The notes: generated by a model not told the origin, from the letters alone. A stretch of 64,000 nucleotides of DNA from Casimicrobiaceae bacterium (GCA_026646885.1 JAPKHK010000007.1:124001-188000); one strand, 5' to 3'; counted from the stretch's first letter, positions 17,284 to 26,632 are shown. Numbers and translations are program-made.

Positions 17284-18048
17284 ATGCCGCAAGACACGCC
17301 TACCGCCCACGCCCAGGGGCCGCACTGGGAGACCAGTGTCTACCCTTTGGTCATTACCTTGGGTCTTCTGGTCTTCCTGCCGGTCGCCTTCGCATTCAAG
17401 TTCGCCTATCAGCAGCCGCTACTGGCCGTTCTCTGCCTGGGCGTTGGCGCACCCGTCATGATCTACGGCATTGCGGGCTGGGTGCGCGAGGCGATCGGGG
17501 GCGAACACGGGGAAGGGCTGGCGTTCCCAGCGATGGGCTGGTTCATTCTCGCCGAAGCAATGATCTTCGTCTCTTTCTTCGCGAGCTACTGGTTTATGCG
17601 CCTCACCGCCGATTCGTGGCCTCCCGCAGGCAGCGTGCCCATGCCGGTGGTACTGCCGCTGGTGATGACGGCCACTCTGGTGCTCTCGAGCATCACCATT
17701 CATATCGGCGAAGCCAAGATGGAACGGGGCAACCCAGCAGGTTTTGCGCGCTGGCTCATGCTCACCATGGCGCTGGGTCTGGCCTTCCTGATGATGTCAA
17801 TTTACGAATGGAACCACCTCTTCCATCTGGGCTTCAATTTTGGGACCAATGCCTACAGCACCATCTTTTACACCATCACCGGATTTCACGGCTCGCACGT
17901 TTTCGTAGGGCTGGGCATCTTCACCGCCATCCTAATCCCGGCGCTGCGGGGCAAGGTCAATCATCATTTCGTCAAGACTGGTGCGCTCTACTGGCACTTC
18001 GTGGACCTCATCTGGTTTTTCGTGGTCTCCCAGGTCTATTTCTGGTGA
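17284..18048 (+). CDS. Haem-copper oxidase subunit III
   Basis: This 254-residue integral membrane protein has about seven helices and the subunit III hallmarks AMGWFILAEAMIFVSFFASYW, SSITIHIGEAKM, MSIYEWNHL, GFHGSHVFVGL and YWHFVDLIWFFV. ATG 17284 is preferred over an upstream TTG at 17266 because GAGGGGAG lies at the right distance. It is the first gene of a four-gene operon (III, SCO, II, I), unusual because subunit III normally comes last. It is seven bases from the SCO gene. Related short subunit III proteins also serve NO-reducing family members. Confidence 0.92.
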   Translation: MPQDTPTAHAQGPHWETSVYPLVITLGLLVFLPVAFAFKFAYQQPLLAVLCLGVGAPVMIYGIAGWVREAIGGEHGEGLAFPAMGWFILAEAMIFVSFFASYWFMRLTADSWPPAGSVPMPVVLPLVMTATLVLSSITIHIGEAKMERGNPAGFARWLMLTMALGLAFLMMSIYEWNHLFHLGFNFGTNAYSTIFYTITGFHGSHVFVGLGIFTAILIPALRGKVNHHFVKTGALYWHFVDLIWFFVVSQVYFW

Positions 18049-18055
18049 GTGAGCG

Positions 18056-18895
18056 ATGTCTCTGCGCGCGATCTTGTGCGGCACGGTGAGCCTGTTCTGT
18101 GTGACCGTGCTCGGCGGGGCGCTGGCGGCGCCCGCGGCGAAAAGCACGCCCTCGGCGCTCGATCCCAGAGTTCTTCAGATTGACGAAATGAAACATCTGG
18201 GAGCACCGCTAGACCATGACATCGAGTTGCTGGACGGCAGCGGAGCAAGCTTTCGTTTGGGCGACATGCTGGGCAAGCCGCTCCTGCTGGTGCTGTCCTA
18301 CTACAGTTGCGACGGCAGCTGCACGATCATCAACCAGCAGCTCACCGAAGCGCTCCTCGGGGTGAAGCGCTTCGATCTGGGGCGGGACTATCGCTTACTC
18401 ACAGTATCCTTCGATCGCAACGATACTCCGGAGCGCGCGCGGGTGTTCGCGCAGAAGGCCGCCCCCATGGCTTGGAATGGCTGGCGGCACGCGGTATTGC
18501 GCCAACCGGACAGCGGTGTGCCGGAACTGACTCAAGCCGTGGGTTTCCGCTACTTCTGGTCCCAGCCCGACCGCGCCTTCGTGCATCCGAACGTGCTGAT
18601 CTTTGTCACTCCCGAAGGGCGGATCGCGCGCTACCTCTATGGCACCGCGTTCGACGCGCGCTCGATTGAACTGGCACTCATCGACGCCGACTGGGGACGC
18701 ATCGCCAACTCCGCGTCGATTATCGACATGATGACCGGGGTGTGTTTCAGCTACAACTATCTCGAAGGCAAATACCAGCCGAACTATCCCCTGCTGATCG
18801 GCACCGGTTCTTTGTTTTTCGGAGTGTCCTTGATGATTTTGGGTGCGGTGATGTATCGCAGAAAGATGAGGAGAACGGCATATGGTTCGGCTTGA
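18056..18895 (+). CDS. SCO1/SenC-family copper chaperone with C-terminal membrane anchor
   Basis: SCO proteins deliver copper to the CuA site of subunit II. This 279-residue version has an N-terminal signal (ILCGTVSLFCVTVLGG), a thioredoxin-fold domain with the CxxxC copper site (C85-D-G-S-C89, in YYSCDGSC) and a partner His (H177, in FVHPNVLIF). A transmembrane helix near residues 248-268 (IGTGSLFFGVSLMILGAVMY) precedes a basic tail, so it is anchored at the C-terminus. Its stop overlaps the subunit II ATG by 14 bases. A second, lipoprotein-type SCO occurs at 30344-30922, so two chaperones serve this region. Confidence 0.93.
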   Translation: MSLRAILCGTVSLFCVTVLGGALAAPAAKSTPSALDPRVLQIDEMKHLGAPLDHDIELLDGSGASFRLGDMLGKPLLLVLSYYSCDGSCTIINQQLTEALLGVKRFDLGRDYRLLTVSFDRNDTPERARVFAQKAAPMAWNGWRHAVLRQPDSGVPELTQAVGFRYFWSQPDRAFVHPNVLIFVTPEGRIARYLYGTAFDARSIELALIDADWGRIANSASIIDMMTGVCFSYNYLEGKYQPNYPLLIGTGSLFFGVSLMILGAVMYRRKMRRTAYGSA

Positions 18896-19619
18896 GATTC
18901 GCGCTTTCGCGCTGGCCACTGCGATGATTCCCGGAGCGGCCTGGGCAAGCTATCCGTCGGGCGGCATGCCGAATGATCCGGCACGCGGGTGGGACCGGCT
19001 CTGGCATGAGGTCATCGTCGACATCACGGTGTTAGGGATCATCTTCGCGCTGATCACCGCATGGTTCGTCATCCGTTACCGCAGGCGCGATCCGCAGCAA
19101 GAGGGCGGAAGCGTCAAGCTCACCGCTGCCGCCGCGGTCGGCTGGGCGCTCATTCCAACCTTCGTGTTCATGGCGGACGATTTCTATCTTGCCGCCAAGG
19201 GCTGGGCACTCTGGAACGACTACCGTACCGTTCCGGCTGACCGCCTGGAGGTGCAATTGGAAAGCGGCATGTACTCCTGGGACTACACCTATCCCAACGG
19301 CCTCAAGGTACAGAACGAACTCAAGGTCCCCGCGGGTAAGCCGGTGCTCTTGCGCATGACCAGCCGCGACACCATCCACAGTCACTTCATTCCGGACTTT
19401 CGGGTCAAGGAAGATTCGATGCCCGGCCGCGTGACTTACCTATGGTTTTTTCCCCAGAAACCGGGGGAACACGTCGTCACCTGCGCTGAGTATTGCGGCG
19501 TGATGCATTCGTACATGGTGGGCAAAGTAATCGTGGTGCCGCCCGCCGATTTCACCGCCTGGTATGAACAGGAAGCGTCCCGACTCGCCAAAGAGTCCGC
19601 GGCGAAACCGGAGGTATGA
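18882..19619 (+). CDS. Haem-copper oxidase subunit II with intact CuA site
   Basis: This 245-residue subunit accepts electrons from cytochrome c. A signal-like start precedes two membrane helices (about residues 45-65 and 82-98). The cupredoxin domain retains CuA ligands: His in TIHSHFIPDF, then C201, E203, C205, H209 and M212 in CAEYCGVMHSYM. There is no fused cytochrome c domain. GAGGAGAA precedes the ATG inside the SCO gene end. The next gene, subunit I, begins three bases after the stop. Confidence 0.94.
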   Translation: MVRLEIRAFALATAMIPGAAWASYPSGGMPNDPARGWDRLWHEVIVDITVLGIIFALITAWFVIRYRRRDPQQEGGSVKLTAAAAVGWALIPTFVFMADDFYLAAKGWALWNDYRTVPADRLEVQLESGMYSWDYTYPNGLKVQNELKVPAGKPVLLRMTSRDTIHSHFIPDFRVKEDSMPGRVTYLWFFPQKPGEHVVTCAEYCGVMHSYMVGKVIVVPPADFTAWYEQEASRLAKESAAKPEV

Positions 19620-19622
19620 GGC

Positions 19623-21197
19623 ATGAGCGGCTGGAAAGAGTGGATTTTCACCACTGACCACAAGCGGGTAGGGGTGCTGTACTTGGTTGGCTCCATGGCG
19701 GCTTTCGCCGTAGCGGGCCTCATGGCGGTGCTGATGCGCATCGAACTGTCCAGCATCGGCCCCACCATTACGGCGAATCCGAGCAACTACAACGTTTGGC
19801 TTTACTTTCATGGCGCTGCCATGATTCTGGGCTTCCAAATACCCGCCCTGACCGGCTTCTTCGCAAACTACGTCATTCCCTTGATGATCGGCGCCAAAGA
19901 CGTTGCCTTCCCGCGCCTCAACGCGCTCTCGGTATGGCTCTTCTATGGCGGCATCATCCTGGCGCTCTTGACCTTCGTGATTCCTGATCCGCCCGACGTA
20001 ATGTGGACCGGCTATCCGCCCTATTCCACCATCACTCGCGGCAACACCGCGTTCTATACCTTCACGGTGCTGATTCTAGGCTTCGCCTCCATTCTGGGTG
20101 GCGTCAACTTTCTCACCACCGTAGCCTACATGCGGGCCCCCGGCGTCACCCTGAACAAGCTCAACATATTCGTCTGGTGCACGCTCGCGGCATTCGTCCT
20201 ACAGCTCATTTTCGTGCCGGTGCTGGGCACTGCCGTCACCCTGATCGCCTTCGACAAGTACCTGGGGACGCACTTTTTCGATCCCGCTCAAGGTGGCGAT
20301 GTGTTGATCTACCAGAACCTCTTCTGGTTCTACTCGCACCCGGCGGTTTACGTAATCTTCCTGCCATTCATCGGCGTCGTGTACGAAATCGTCGCCACCT
20401 TCGCCAAGAACCGCGTCTTCAACTACAAGATGGTGGTCTATGGGGGAATATTCGGAATCGTGGCCATCTCCGGTGTCGTCTGGGTGCACCATCTGTACGT
20501 GTCAGGCATGGCAGACTGGATGCGCATCGGCCAGATGGTCACGACACTCATGATCTCCATACCGGTGGGCCTGATGGTGATCGGCCTCGTCGGGACACTA
20601 TACAAGGGCGCCATCGACTTTCGCGCTCCGATGCTTTGGGCCCTCGGCGTGGTGTTCCTGTTTCTGATCGGCGGCCTGACCGGCATACCGCTGGCTCTGC
20701 CTTCGCTCACGCTGCACCTCTCTGATACGTATTACGTAGTCGGGCACTTTCACTACGTGATGGCCGTCGCCGGAACATTCGCCATATTTGGCGGCGTCTA
20801 CTACTTCTTTCCCAAAATGAGCGGCCGCATGTATCACGAGGGTACCGCGCGTTGGGCGTTCTGGATCACTTTCGTGGGTGTCAATATCGTCTTCTGGATC
20901 ATGATGTCCATCGGCGTCGACGGCATGCCGCGGCGGTATTACGACTACGCGCATTTCCCCCAATTCCAGAACGCGCACCGGCTGATGACCCTCGGCGCCG
21001 CGCTGATCGGCGTCGGCTTTGCGCTGGCCGTGATCAATTGGATCCACGGCGCTCTCAAGGGTGAGAGGGCGCCGGACAATCCCTGGGGTTCACAGTCGCT
21101 AGAATGGACCACGGCCACGCCACCGCCTCCGGGCAACTGGGCGGAAGTGCCCAAGGTTGCCCCGGATTGGGACCCCTACGCCTACGGGCGGCGATGA
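19623..21197 (+). CDS. Haem-copper oxidase subunit I (YSHPAVY type, lacking K-channel Lys)
   Basis: This 524-residue, roughly 12-helix catalytic subunit has the haem and CuB ligands: H63 (FHGAAM), H239, H289-H290 (VHHLYVSGM), H375 and H377 (VVGHFHYVM). The CuB helix reads YSHPAVY, so Glu is replaced by Ala at the position after HP, as in A2-type oxidases, and the cross-linked Tyr candidate (Y243) is kept. The helix that normally reads PTGVK instead reads P314-V-G-L-M318, so both K-channel Thr and Lys are missing. Either a divergent A2-type oxidase or a member of the NO-reducing oxidase-like groups (sNOR) is possible. The 61-base gap to the convergent gene at 21259 shows no clear terminator. 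Confidence 0.93.
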   Translation: MSGWKEWIFTTDHKRVGVLYLVGSMAAFAVAGLMAVLMRIELSSIGPTITANPSNYNVWLYFHGAAMILGFQIPALTGFFANYVIPLMIGAKDVAFPRLNALSVWLFYGGIILALLTFVIPDPPDVMWTGYPPYSTITRGNTAFYTFTVLILGFASILGGVNFLTTVAYMRAPGVTLNKLNIFVWCTLAAFVLQLIFVPVLGTAVTLIAFDKYLGTHFFDPAQGGDVLIYQNLFWFYSHPAVYVIFLPFIGVVYEIVATFAKNRVFNYKMVVYGGIFGIVAISGVVWVHHLYVSGMADWMRIGQMVTTLMISIPVGLMVIGLVGTLYKGAIDFRAPMLWALGVVFLFLIGGLTGIPLALPSLTLHLSDTYYVVGHFHYVMAVAGTFAIFGGVYYFFPKMSGRMYHEGTARWAFWITFVGVNIVFWIMMSIGVDGMPRRYYDYAHFPQFQNAHRLMTLGAALIGVGFALAVINWIHGALKGERAPDNPWGSQSLEWTTATPPPPGNWAEVPKVAPDWDPYAYGRR

Positions 21198-21258
21198 CCT
21201 TTAGGCAGGAAGGGCGGGTCTAGGCGCTGGGTGACGCTCGGTTCTGGCGGCGCGGCCT

Positions 21259-22194
21259 CTACATCCCGGCCAAGGGCGTCAATGTGCCGGAACTGTTGGC
21301 GGCATTGGCATGAACGGAATTGTTGGCGCGGGTGCGAAAGACTGAACCGCCACCCAGCTGCTCCAGGCCCGTGGTATTGCCGGTGACTCGGCTCCTACTC
21401 AACACGGCAACCGACGGACCGCCCAGGGTGGAATAGGCGACGACGCCCTTGGTCGTGTTACTGATGGTGCTGCGAATCACCTCGACCTGGGCACTCGCAC
21501 TGGCGTGGTACGACTCCGCGGAAATACCCCAGTCGGCTCCGTCTTTGATTCCCACCACCATGCTTTCGCTGACACTGGCCCGCGTGGTCGTCCCTGGTGT
21601 ATTGGTCTCGACCACCACTGCGCCGTAAGCGTTGCCCAGGAACTTGGAGCGGGCGATATCGGCCCGGGCGCCGTTGGAGAGCCGCAGACCGCCCGCGCCC
21701 TGATCGCGAATGATGGTGTCGTAGATTCGGACCACCGCAGGTGTGGTGACGCTGACGCCGGCAGATCGCATGCCACTAATGACGCAGTGTTCAATCGACA
21801 GCATGACTCCGTTGCTCATGGCGACCCCATGATTGCCCCCTATTCCATGGATGTTGAGCCCACGCAGGACGACGGTGACTCCGGAGGTGTCGATGGTAAG
21901 GCCAGTGCCGGTAGAAACGTTGATCCCGGCATGGATGCCCGGCGGAGCGATGACGGAAACGCTCTTGTTCAGGTTTGCTCCCTCATATCCGCCCGAGGTC
22001 AGAGTGATGATCTCTCCTCCGGTATCGGTGACCGATAGCGCCGCCGCAATATTTCGGCAGGGAGCGGTCGCTGCACAAGAAGAACTGACGTTTACATCGC
22101 TTCCAACGATGGAAACGAAACTGCGCGGGGCTGCATTGGCAACAGCCGCTAGGCCCATGGCAAAAACCGTCGGGACGACGCGATGGATGAACAT
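21259..22194 (-). CDS. Exported right-handed beta-helix protein A
   Basis: This 311-residue protein has a signal peptide (MFIHRVVPTVFAMGLAAVANA) and then a single beta-helix module. The module starts RSFVSIVGSDVNV with a C-x5-PCR pair (SCAATAPCRNI), continues through Asn/Gly-rich rungs and ends in SGTLTPLAGM. The same module occurs in the genes at 22510, 25495 and 26676. ATG 22194 has AAGGAG upstream. The fold and secretion are supported by sequence. Function (adhesion, carbohydrate binding or matrix) is unknown, and no catalytic residues are recognisable. Confidence 0.85.
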   Translation of the reverse strand: MFIHRVVPTVFAMGLAAVANAAPRSFVSIVGSDVNVSSSCAATAPCRNIAAALSVTDTGGEIITLTSGGYEGANLNKSVSVIAPPGIHAGINVSTGTGLTIDTSGVTVVLRGLNIHGIGGNHGVAMSNGVMLSIEHCVISGMRSAGVSVTTPAVVRIYDTIIRDQGAGGLRLSNGARADIARSKFLGNAYGAVVVETNTPGTTTRASVSESMVVGIKDGADWGISAESYHASASAQVEVIRSTISNTTKGVVAYSTLGGPSVAVLSRSRVTGNTTGLEQLGGGSVFRTRANNSVHANAANSSGTLTPLAGM

Positions 22195-22509
22195 ACAGGG
22201 GACTCCTTTTCGAAAGCGCTTGCCCTCGACCGCCAGCGCCCCTTTTTGGAGACTGCGCCTAAGCAAGCTGCCCAACCGCGGTACAGACCAGGTGGATGCA
22301 AAGCCCTCCTGCCCCGCACAACGGCTTGGCGAACGCCGTGCTGTCGCGCCAAACGCTGTCGTGCCCACTTTCTACCGCACGCGAAACCGGTGGCCACGCC
22401 AGGCGCTTGCTTGCGCCATCACTGCTGTTCACTCTCCTCCGGCCCCGCGGCGACACTGTTGCTCGCTGCGGACGAAACCCCCAGACTGTCTTCCCCCTCT
22501 ATCGGCCGC
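22195..22509. other. Intergenic gap between two beta-helix genes
   Basis: This 315-base gap separates the start of protein A from the end of the 975-residue protein on the same strand. Short readings through it show no recognisable domain, initiation site or family similarity. The A-gene promoter presumably lies here, but no convincing -35/-10 pair was found. Confidence 0.5.
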
Positions 22510-25437
22510 TTACATTCCAGCCAGCGGTGTGATTGTGCCGGATGTATCGGCATTGTTATTGTTCACAGAGCTGTTGCCACGACTGCGCAATACCGCACCG
22601 CTGCCAAGTTGCTCCAAACCGGTGGTATTGCCGTTGACGCGGGTTCGCGCGAGCGTAACGACAGCGCTGCCACCACTAGTGGAGTAGGCAACCACTCCTT
22701 TGGTGGAATGAGTGACCGCGCTGCGAACCACCTCAAGCTGCGCGACCCCCGTGGCACTGTAAGACTCGGCTGAAACACCCCAATCCGCGCCGTCTTTGAC
22801 CCCCACCACGACGCTCTTGGTAACGGTGGCGCGCGTCGTGGTTCCCGGTGAACTTCCGTCCACCACGACTCCGCTGTAGCCATTACCGTAGAGTTTCGAG
22901 CCAACGATATCGGCACGGGCACCGTTGGCGAGTCGCACACCGATTCCGCCGTTGTCACGGATCAGGCTGTCGAAAATACGCACGACGGCGGGAGTAGAAA
23001 TACTGATGCCGTTGGAACTGAAGCCACTGACCAAACACTTATCGAGCGCCAGCTCGGCGCCGTTGGTCATCAGCACACCATTGGCGGCACCCGCGCCGAC
23101 CAATTGAAGGTTGCGCAACACCACCTTCACACCGCTCGTGGCCACGCTCACCGCGGAACCGCTAGTGGCGGTCAGAGAAGCCGCCTGGCCCGGAGCAGCG
23201 GTGAGTACCACTGACTTGGTAGGAGCAATAGTGCCATAGTCCCCCGAGGAGAGCGCGAGCACTTCGCCGCCGGCCAGGGTTACGGGAAGGGCCGCCGCGA
23301 AGGTTCGGCATGGAGCTGCGGCCGAACAACTGGTGCTGACGTTGTAATCGTCACCGCTGCTGGCTGACACAAAAGCCCGCTGCACTTCTAGGCGAGGCGT
23401 CACGCTGTTCGACGCGGCGGACTCGGCGCTCCATCCCGCCTCGTTGTGCGCCGCCGCCGTGCACGTATAGGTATTGCCGTTGGTGAGGCCGGTTATCGTG
23501 ACAGGACTGGAAGCGCCCGTGCCACTGATGCCGCCTGGATTGCAAGTGACGCGGAAATCGTCGATGACGGCCCCGCCGTTACCATTGGCCGTAAAGGCAA
23601 CGGTCGCGCTGGCATTGCCTGGCGTCGCGGCGCCGATGGTCGGCGCCACCGGCACGGTGCGCGGCGTCACCGGCGATGACGGCGACGAATTCGCAGAATC
23701 CAGCGGCACGTTATTGGTCGCTTTCACGACACAAGTGTACGAGGTGCCGTTGGTAAGGCCGCTCACCAAAATCGGCGAGGTGCTCCCGCTGTTGCTCTGC
23801 GCGCCGCAAGTCGCTGTATAGGTGGTAATGGTTGCGGTTGCTCCGCCCGGCAGCGTACCCGGCGACGCCGAAGTCGCAAAGGCGACGCTGATCGTTCCAT
23901 TCCCCGGCGTACCGACCACGCTGGTCGGAGCATCCGGCGCCGTGGGCGCGGCCGGGGTCGCGGAATTCGAAGACGTCGACCACGCGCTCCACCCAAGAAT
24001 GTTGTAGGCCTGCACCATGCAGGTGTAGGTCGTGCCGTTGGTCAAACCGGTCACGACGATGGGCGAACCGGGGTTGCTGATGGTCCAACCGCCAGGAACG
24101 CACTCCGCACGATAATTCAGGATGGGCTCCCCTCCGTCATCCAGCGGAGGGGTGAAGCTCACGCTGATCGACGCATCACCCGCGCTGGCGGTGACGCCAG
24201 TGGGCGTCCCGGGAGTGGTCGCCGGCGTCACCGGTGAGGAGGCCGTCGATGCCGCCGAGGTCAGCGGCACGTCGTTGGTGGCAGTAACGGTGCAGGTGTA
24301 GCTCGTGCCGTTGGTGAGGCCGCTGACGATGATGGGCGAACTCGCGCCGGAATTGCTTTGGCTACCGCAAGTCGCGGTATAGCCCGTGATGGAAGCAGGC
24401 GCACCTCCAGGGAACGTGCCCGGCGATGCCGACGCGGCGAAAGCGACGCTGATCTGGCCATTGCCGCGGGTACCGACGACACTGGTCGGAATCGCTGGAG
24501 CGGTCCCCGCTTGCGGCGTGACGCTGTTGGATGCCGCCGAAGAGGATGAGGTCAACGGCACATCGTTGGTGGCCGTAACTGTGCAGGTGTAGCTCGTGCC
24601 GTTTGTGAGCCCGCCGACCACGATCGGGGAACTCGCGCCGGTGTTGCTCTGAGCACCGCAAGTCGCGGTGTACCCGGTAATCGTCGCCGCTGCACCGCCT
24701 GCCAAAGTACCCGGCGAGCCTGAACCGGTGAAAGTAACCGAAATTTGCCCATCCCCGGCCGTCGCCGTGCCGATGGTCGGCGCCGAGGGGGCGGTCGGCG
24801 CCAGCGGTGTCGCCGGGTTCGACGCGGCCGACGGAGCACCCCATCCGGCCACATTGTGCGCAGCAACCGTGCAGGTATAGCTCGTGCCGTTGCTGAGACC
24901 CGTAACGTTGATTGGAGACGTGCCCCCAGAAATGGTTGCCCCGCCGGGGTTGCACTCCGCGCGATAGTTGTCGATCGCCGCGCCGCCATTGAAAGCGGGT
25001 GCAGTGAAACTCACGCTGACTGAGGCATCCCCCGGCGTGGCCGTGCCGATGGTCGGGGCGTCGGGGACGGTGCGCGGCGTGACCGCTACCGACCCAGACT
25101 CCGCGCTCCAGCCCAAGCTATTGTGGGCGGCTGCCGTGCAGGCATAACTCGTGCCGTTGGTCAGGCCGGTCACATTGATTGGACTGGCCGCACCCGTTGC
25201 GGTAATGGTGCCCGGATTGCAGGTGACGCGAAATTGGTCTATCGCCGCACCACCGTCGCCATTGGCGGTAAAGGCGACATCGGCACTGGCATTTCCCGGT
25301 GTCGCAGTCCCAATCGTCGGCGCATCGGGGACAGTCTGCGCCCAGACGGCCGAGGTCAAACCGCTGCCCGATGCCGCTCCGAGGAGTATCCAACCGGAAA
25401 TGCCACAGCGCAACAACCACTCACGAAAAACCCGCAT
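22510..25437 (-). CDS. Exported multi-FN3 and beta-helix protein B
   Basis: This 975-residue protein has a signal-like N-terminus (GWILLGAASGSG, mature end near SAVWAQ at residue 33). Seven fibronectin-III domains span about residues 33-682, each ending in variants of LTNGTSYTCT and SNSVTP. The shared beta-helix module follows from about 683 (QRAFVSASSGDDYNV, SCSAAAPCRTF) to the end (SGTITPLAGM). The FN3 array should act as a spacer that holds the helix away from the cell or matrix. Start ATG 25437 is 57 bases from the previous stop, so it may share a transcript with gene C. No enzymatic motif was seen; an adhesin-like role is inference. Confidence 0.88.
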   Translation of the reverse strand: MRVFREWLLRCGISGWILLGAASGSGLTSAVWAQTVPDAPTIGTATPGNASADVAFTANGDGGAAIDQFRVTCNPGTITATGAASPINVTGLTNGTSYACTAAAHNSLGWSAESGSVAVTPRTVPDAPTIGTATPGDASVSVSFTAPAFNGGAAIDNYRAECNPGGATISGGTSPINVTGLSNGTSYTCTVAAHNVAGWGAPSAASNPATPLAPTAPSAPTIGTATAGDGQISVTFTGSGSPGTLAGGAAATITGYTATCGAQSNTGASSPIVVGGLTNGTSYTCTVTATNDVPLTSSSSAASNSVTPQAGTAPAIPTSVVGTRGNGQISVAFAASASPGTFPGGAPASITGYTATCGSQSNSGASSPIIVSGLTNGTSYTCTVTATNDVPLTSAASTASSPVTPATTPGTPTGVTASAGDASISVSFTPPLDDGGEPILNYRAECVPGGWTISNPGSPIVVTGLTNGTTYTCMVQAYNILGWSAWSTSSNSATPAAPTAPDAPTSVVGTPGNGTISVAFATSASPGTLPGGATATITTYTATCGAQSNSGSTSPILVSGLTNGTSYTCVVKATNNVPLDSANSSPSSPVTPRTVPVAPTIGAATPGNASATVAFTANGNGGAVIDDFRVTCNPGGISGTGASSPVTITGLTNGNTYTCTAAAHNEAGWSAESAASNSVTPRLEVQRAFVSASSGDDYNVSTSCSAAAPCRTFAAALPVTLAGGEVLALSSGDYGTIAPTKSVVLTAAPGQAASLTATSGSAVSVATSGVKVVLRNLQLVGAGAANGVLMTNGAELALDKCLVSGFSSNGISISTPAVVRIFDSLIRDNGGIGVRLANGARADIVGSKLYGNGYSGVVVDGSSPGTTTRATVTKSVVVGVKDGADWGVSAESYSATGVAQLEVVRSAVTHSTKGVVAYSTSGGSAVVTLARTRVNGNTTGLEQLGSGAVLRSRGNSSVNNNNADTSGTITPLAGM
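23392..25341 (-). repeat. Seven tandem FN3-coding repeats in protein B
   Basis: Seven units of about 93 codons encode two alternating FN3 subtypes. One carries the GGAAIDNYRAECNPGG type of loop (units 1, 2, 5, 7). The other carries a longer PGTLPGGA and YTATCGAQSN segment (units 3, 4, 6). Several short DNA words recur nearly unchanged, such as the codons for GLTNGTSYTC. The similarity suggests duplication and gene conversion within the array. Confidence 0.8.
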
Positions 25438-25494
25438 TCAGACCATCCCTGCTACAAGAAACAACGCGCCGGACCGGCAAGCGAGCCGCTTTCC

Positions 25495-26421
25495 TTACAT
25501 CGCCGCCAGCGGCGTGATCGTGCCCGTGCTGGCCGTGCCGTTGTCAGAAACGGTGTTGTTGCTGAGCGTATTGAAGGTCGCGCTGCCGCCCGAGGCGCTT
25601 TGCGCGAGCCCCGTGGTGTTGCCCGTGACCATGCTCTCCGAGAGCGTCATCACCGCCGTGCCCGCGGTGGCTTGCGCCGTCGCGCCGACACCGCCGTTCG
25701 ACACCGTGGTGCGGATCACTTCACTGCGCGCGGTCGCTCCGGCCAGGCTGCCCACCGCGGCAATCCCCGCCGTGGCGGAGCCCGTCACCACGCTGTCGCT
25801 CACCGAGGTGGTGGTGGTGCCCGCCGCAACCCCTTGAGTCCAGATGCCATAGGCGTTGCCCACCAGCTTGGTGTTGGAGATGTCCGCCGTGGCGCCATAG
25901 CGCACCGAAATGCCGGTGGCATTGTCTCTGAGCAGCGTGTCGACCACCCGCACGGTGGCTGCGGTGCTGATGTCGATGCCTTGGCCGCCGGTGAAGTTGG
26001 AGATCACGCAGTCTTCCACCGAGAGCTTGCTGCCATCGGTCATGCTGACGCCGCTCGTGCCGCCCAAACCGTTGATAGTGAGGCCGCGCAGCACGATGCT
26101 CACGCCGGCGGTGGCGATGGTGATGCCCGACCCGGAAAAAACCGAAAGACCGGCGTAAATGCCCGGCGCGGCGATGATGGAAACCGACTTGTTGAGCGTC
26201 GCAGCGCCGTAGCCGCCGGAACTCACGGCAAGGATTTCCCCACCCACGTCGGTGACCGTGAGCGCAGCGGTGAAGCCGCGGCACGGCGTGCTGGCGCCGC
26301 AGTTGCTGGCGGTGTTGGCGTCGCTCCCGGTGGTGGAAACGAAGGTGCGCTGCGCCGCTTGGGCGCCAGTTATCAGACCAAGCCCCAGTAGGGCGATGAA
26401 AAATCTCGACACGAGGTACAT
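25495..26421 (-). CDS. Exported right-handed beta-helix protein C
   Basis: This 308-residue paralogue of protein A has a signal peptide (MYLVSRFFIALLGLGLITGAQA) followed directly by the shared module (QRTFVSTTGSDANT, NCGASTPCRGF) and the terminal STGTITPLAAM. ATG 26421 follows a strong AAGGAGGA site; the longer frame to 26487 lacks one. Ser/Thr/Ala-rich rungs predominate. It is the third of four clustered paralogues and lies 57 bases upstream of gene B on the same strand. Function unknown. Confidence 0.85.
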   Translation of the reverse strand: MYLVSRFFIALLGLGLITGAQAAQRTFVSTTGSDANTASNCGASTPCRGFTAALTVTDVGGEILAVSSGGYGAATLNKSVSIIAAPGIYAGLSVFSGSGITIATAGVSIVLRGLTINGLGGTSGVSMTDGSKLSVEDCVISNFTGGQGIDISTAATVRVVDTLLRDNATGISVRYGATADISNTKLVGNAYGIWTQGVAAGTTTTSVSDSVVTGSATAGIAAVGSLAGATARSEVIRTTVSNGGVGATAQATAGTAVMTLSESMVTGNTTGLAQSASGGSATFNTLSNNTVSDNGTASTGTITPLAAM

Positions 26422-26606
26422 GTCATCCTCCTTGTGCAGGGTTAGAACTGAAGGCGGAACGCGCAACGATCGACGAGGGGCGATCAAAGTCCTCAGCGAT
26501 GAGGGTGCAGGTGGTGATCAATCGTTACGGTTTCCTGCCAAGCATTGGCAGAACAGGAAAACAATGCAATGACACGGCGCTATCCTAACACGCTTTCACG
26601 CCCCCG

Positions 26607-26632
26607 CGACTGTCGCCAGTCGGCGACAGTCG
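26607..26632 (-). terminator. Perfect 11-bp hairpin downstream of protein D gene
   Basis: CGACTGTCGCC and GGCGACAGTCG pair perfectly around an AGTC loop, 43 bases past the stop of the gene ending at 26676. No T-tract follows on either strand. It may be a factor-dependent terminator stem or an mRNA-stabilising end; classification as a terminator is tentative. The remainder of 26422-26675 holds no recognisable gene. Confidence 0.4.

Noticed and set aside
23392-25341. Repeat array considered as CRISPR
   Set aside because: Repeats are about 280 bases, coding and in frame, with no short repeat-spacer pattern.
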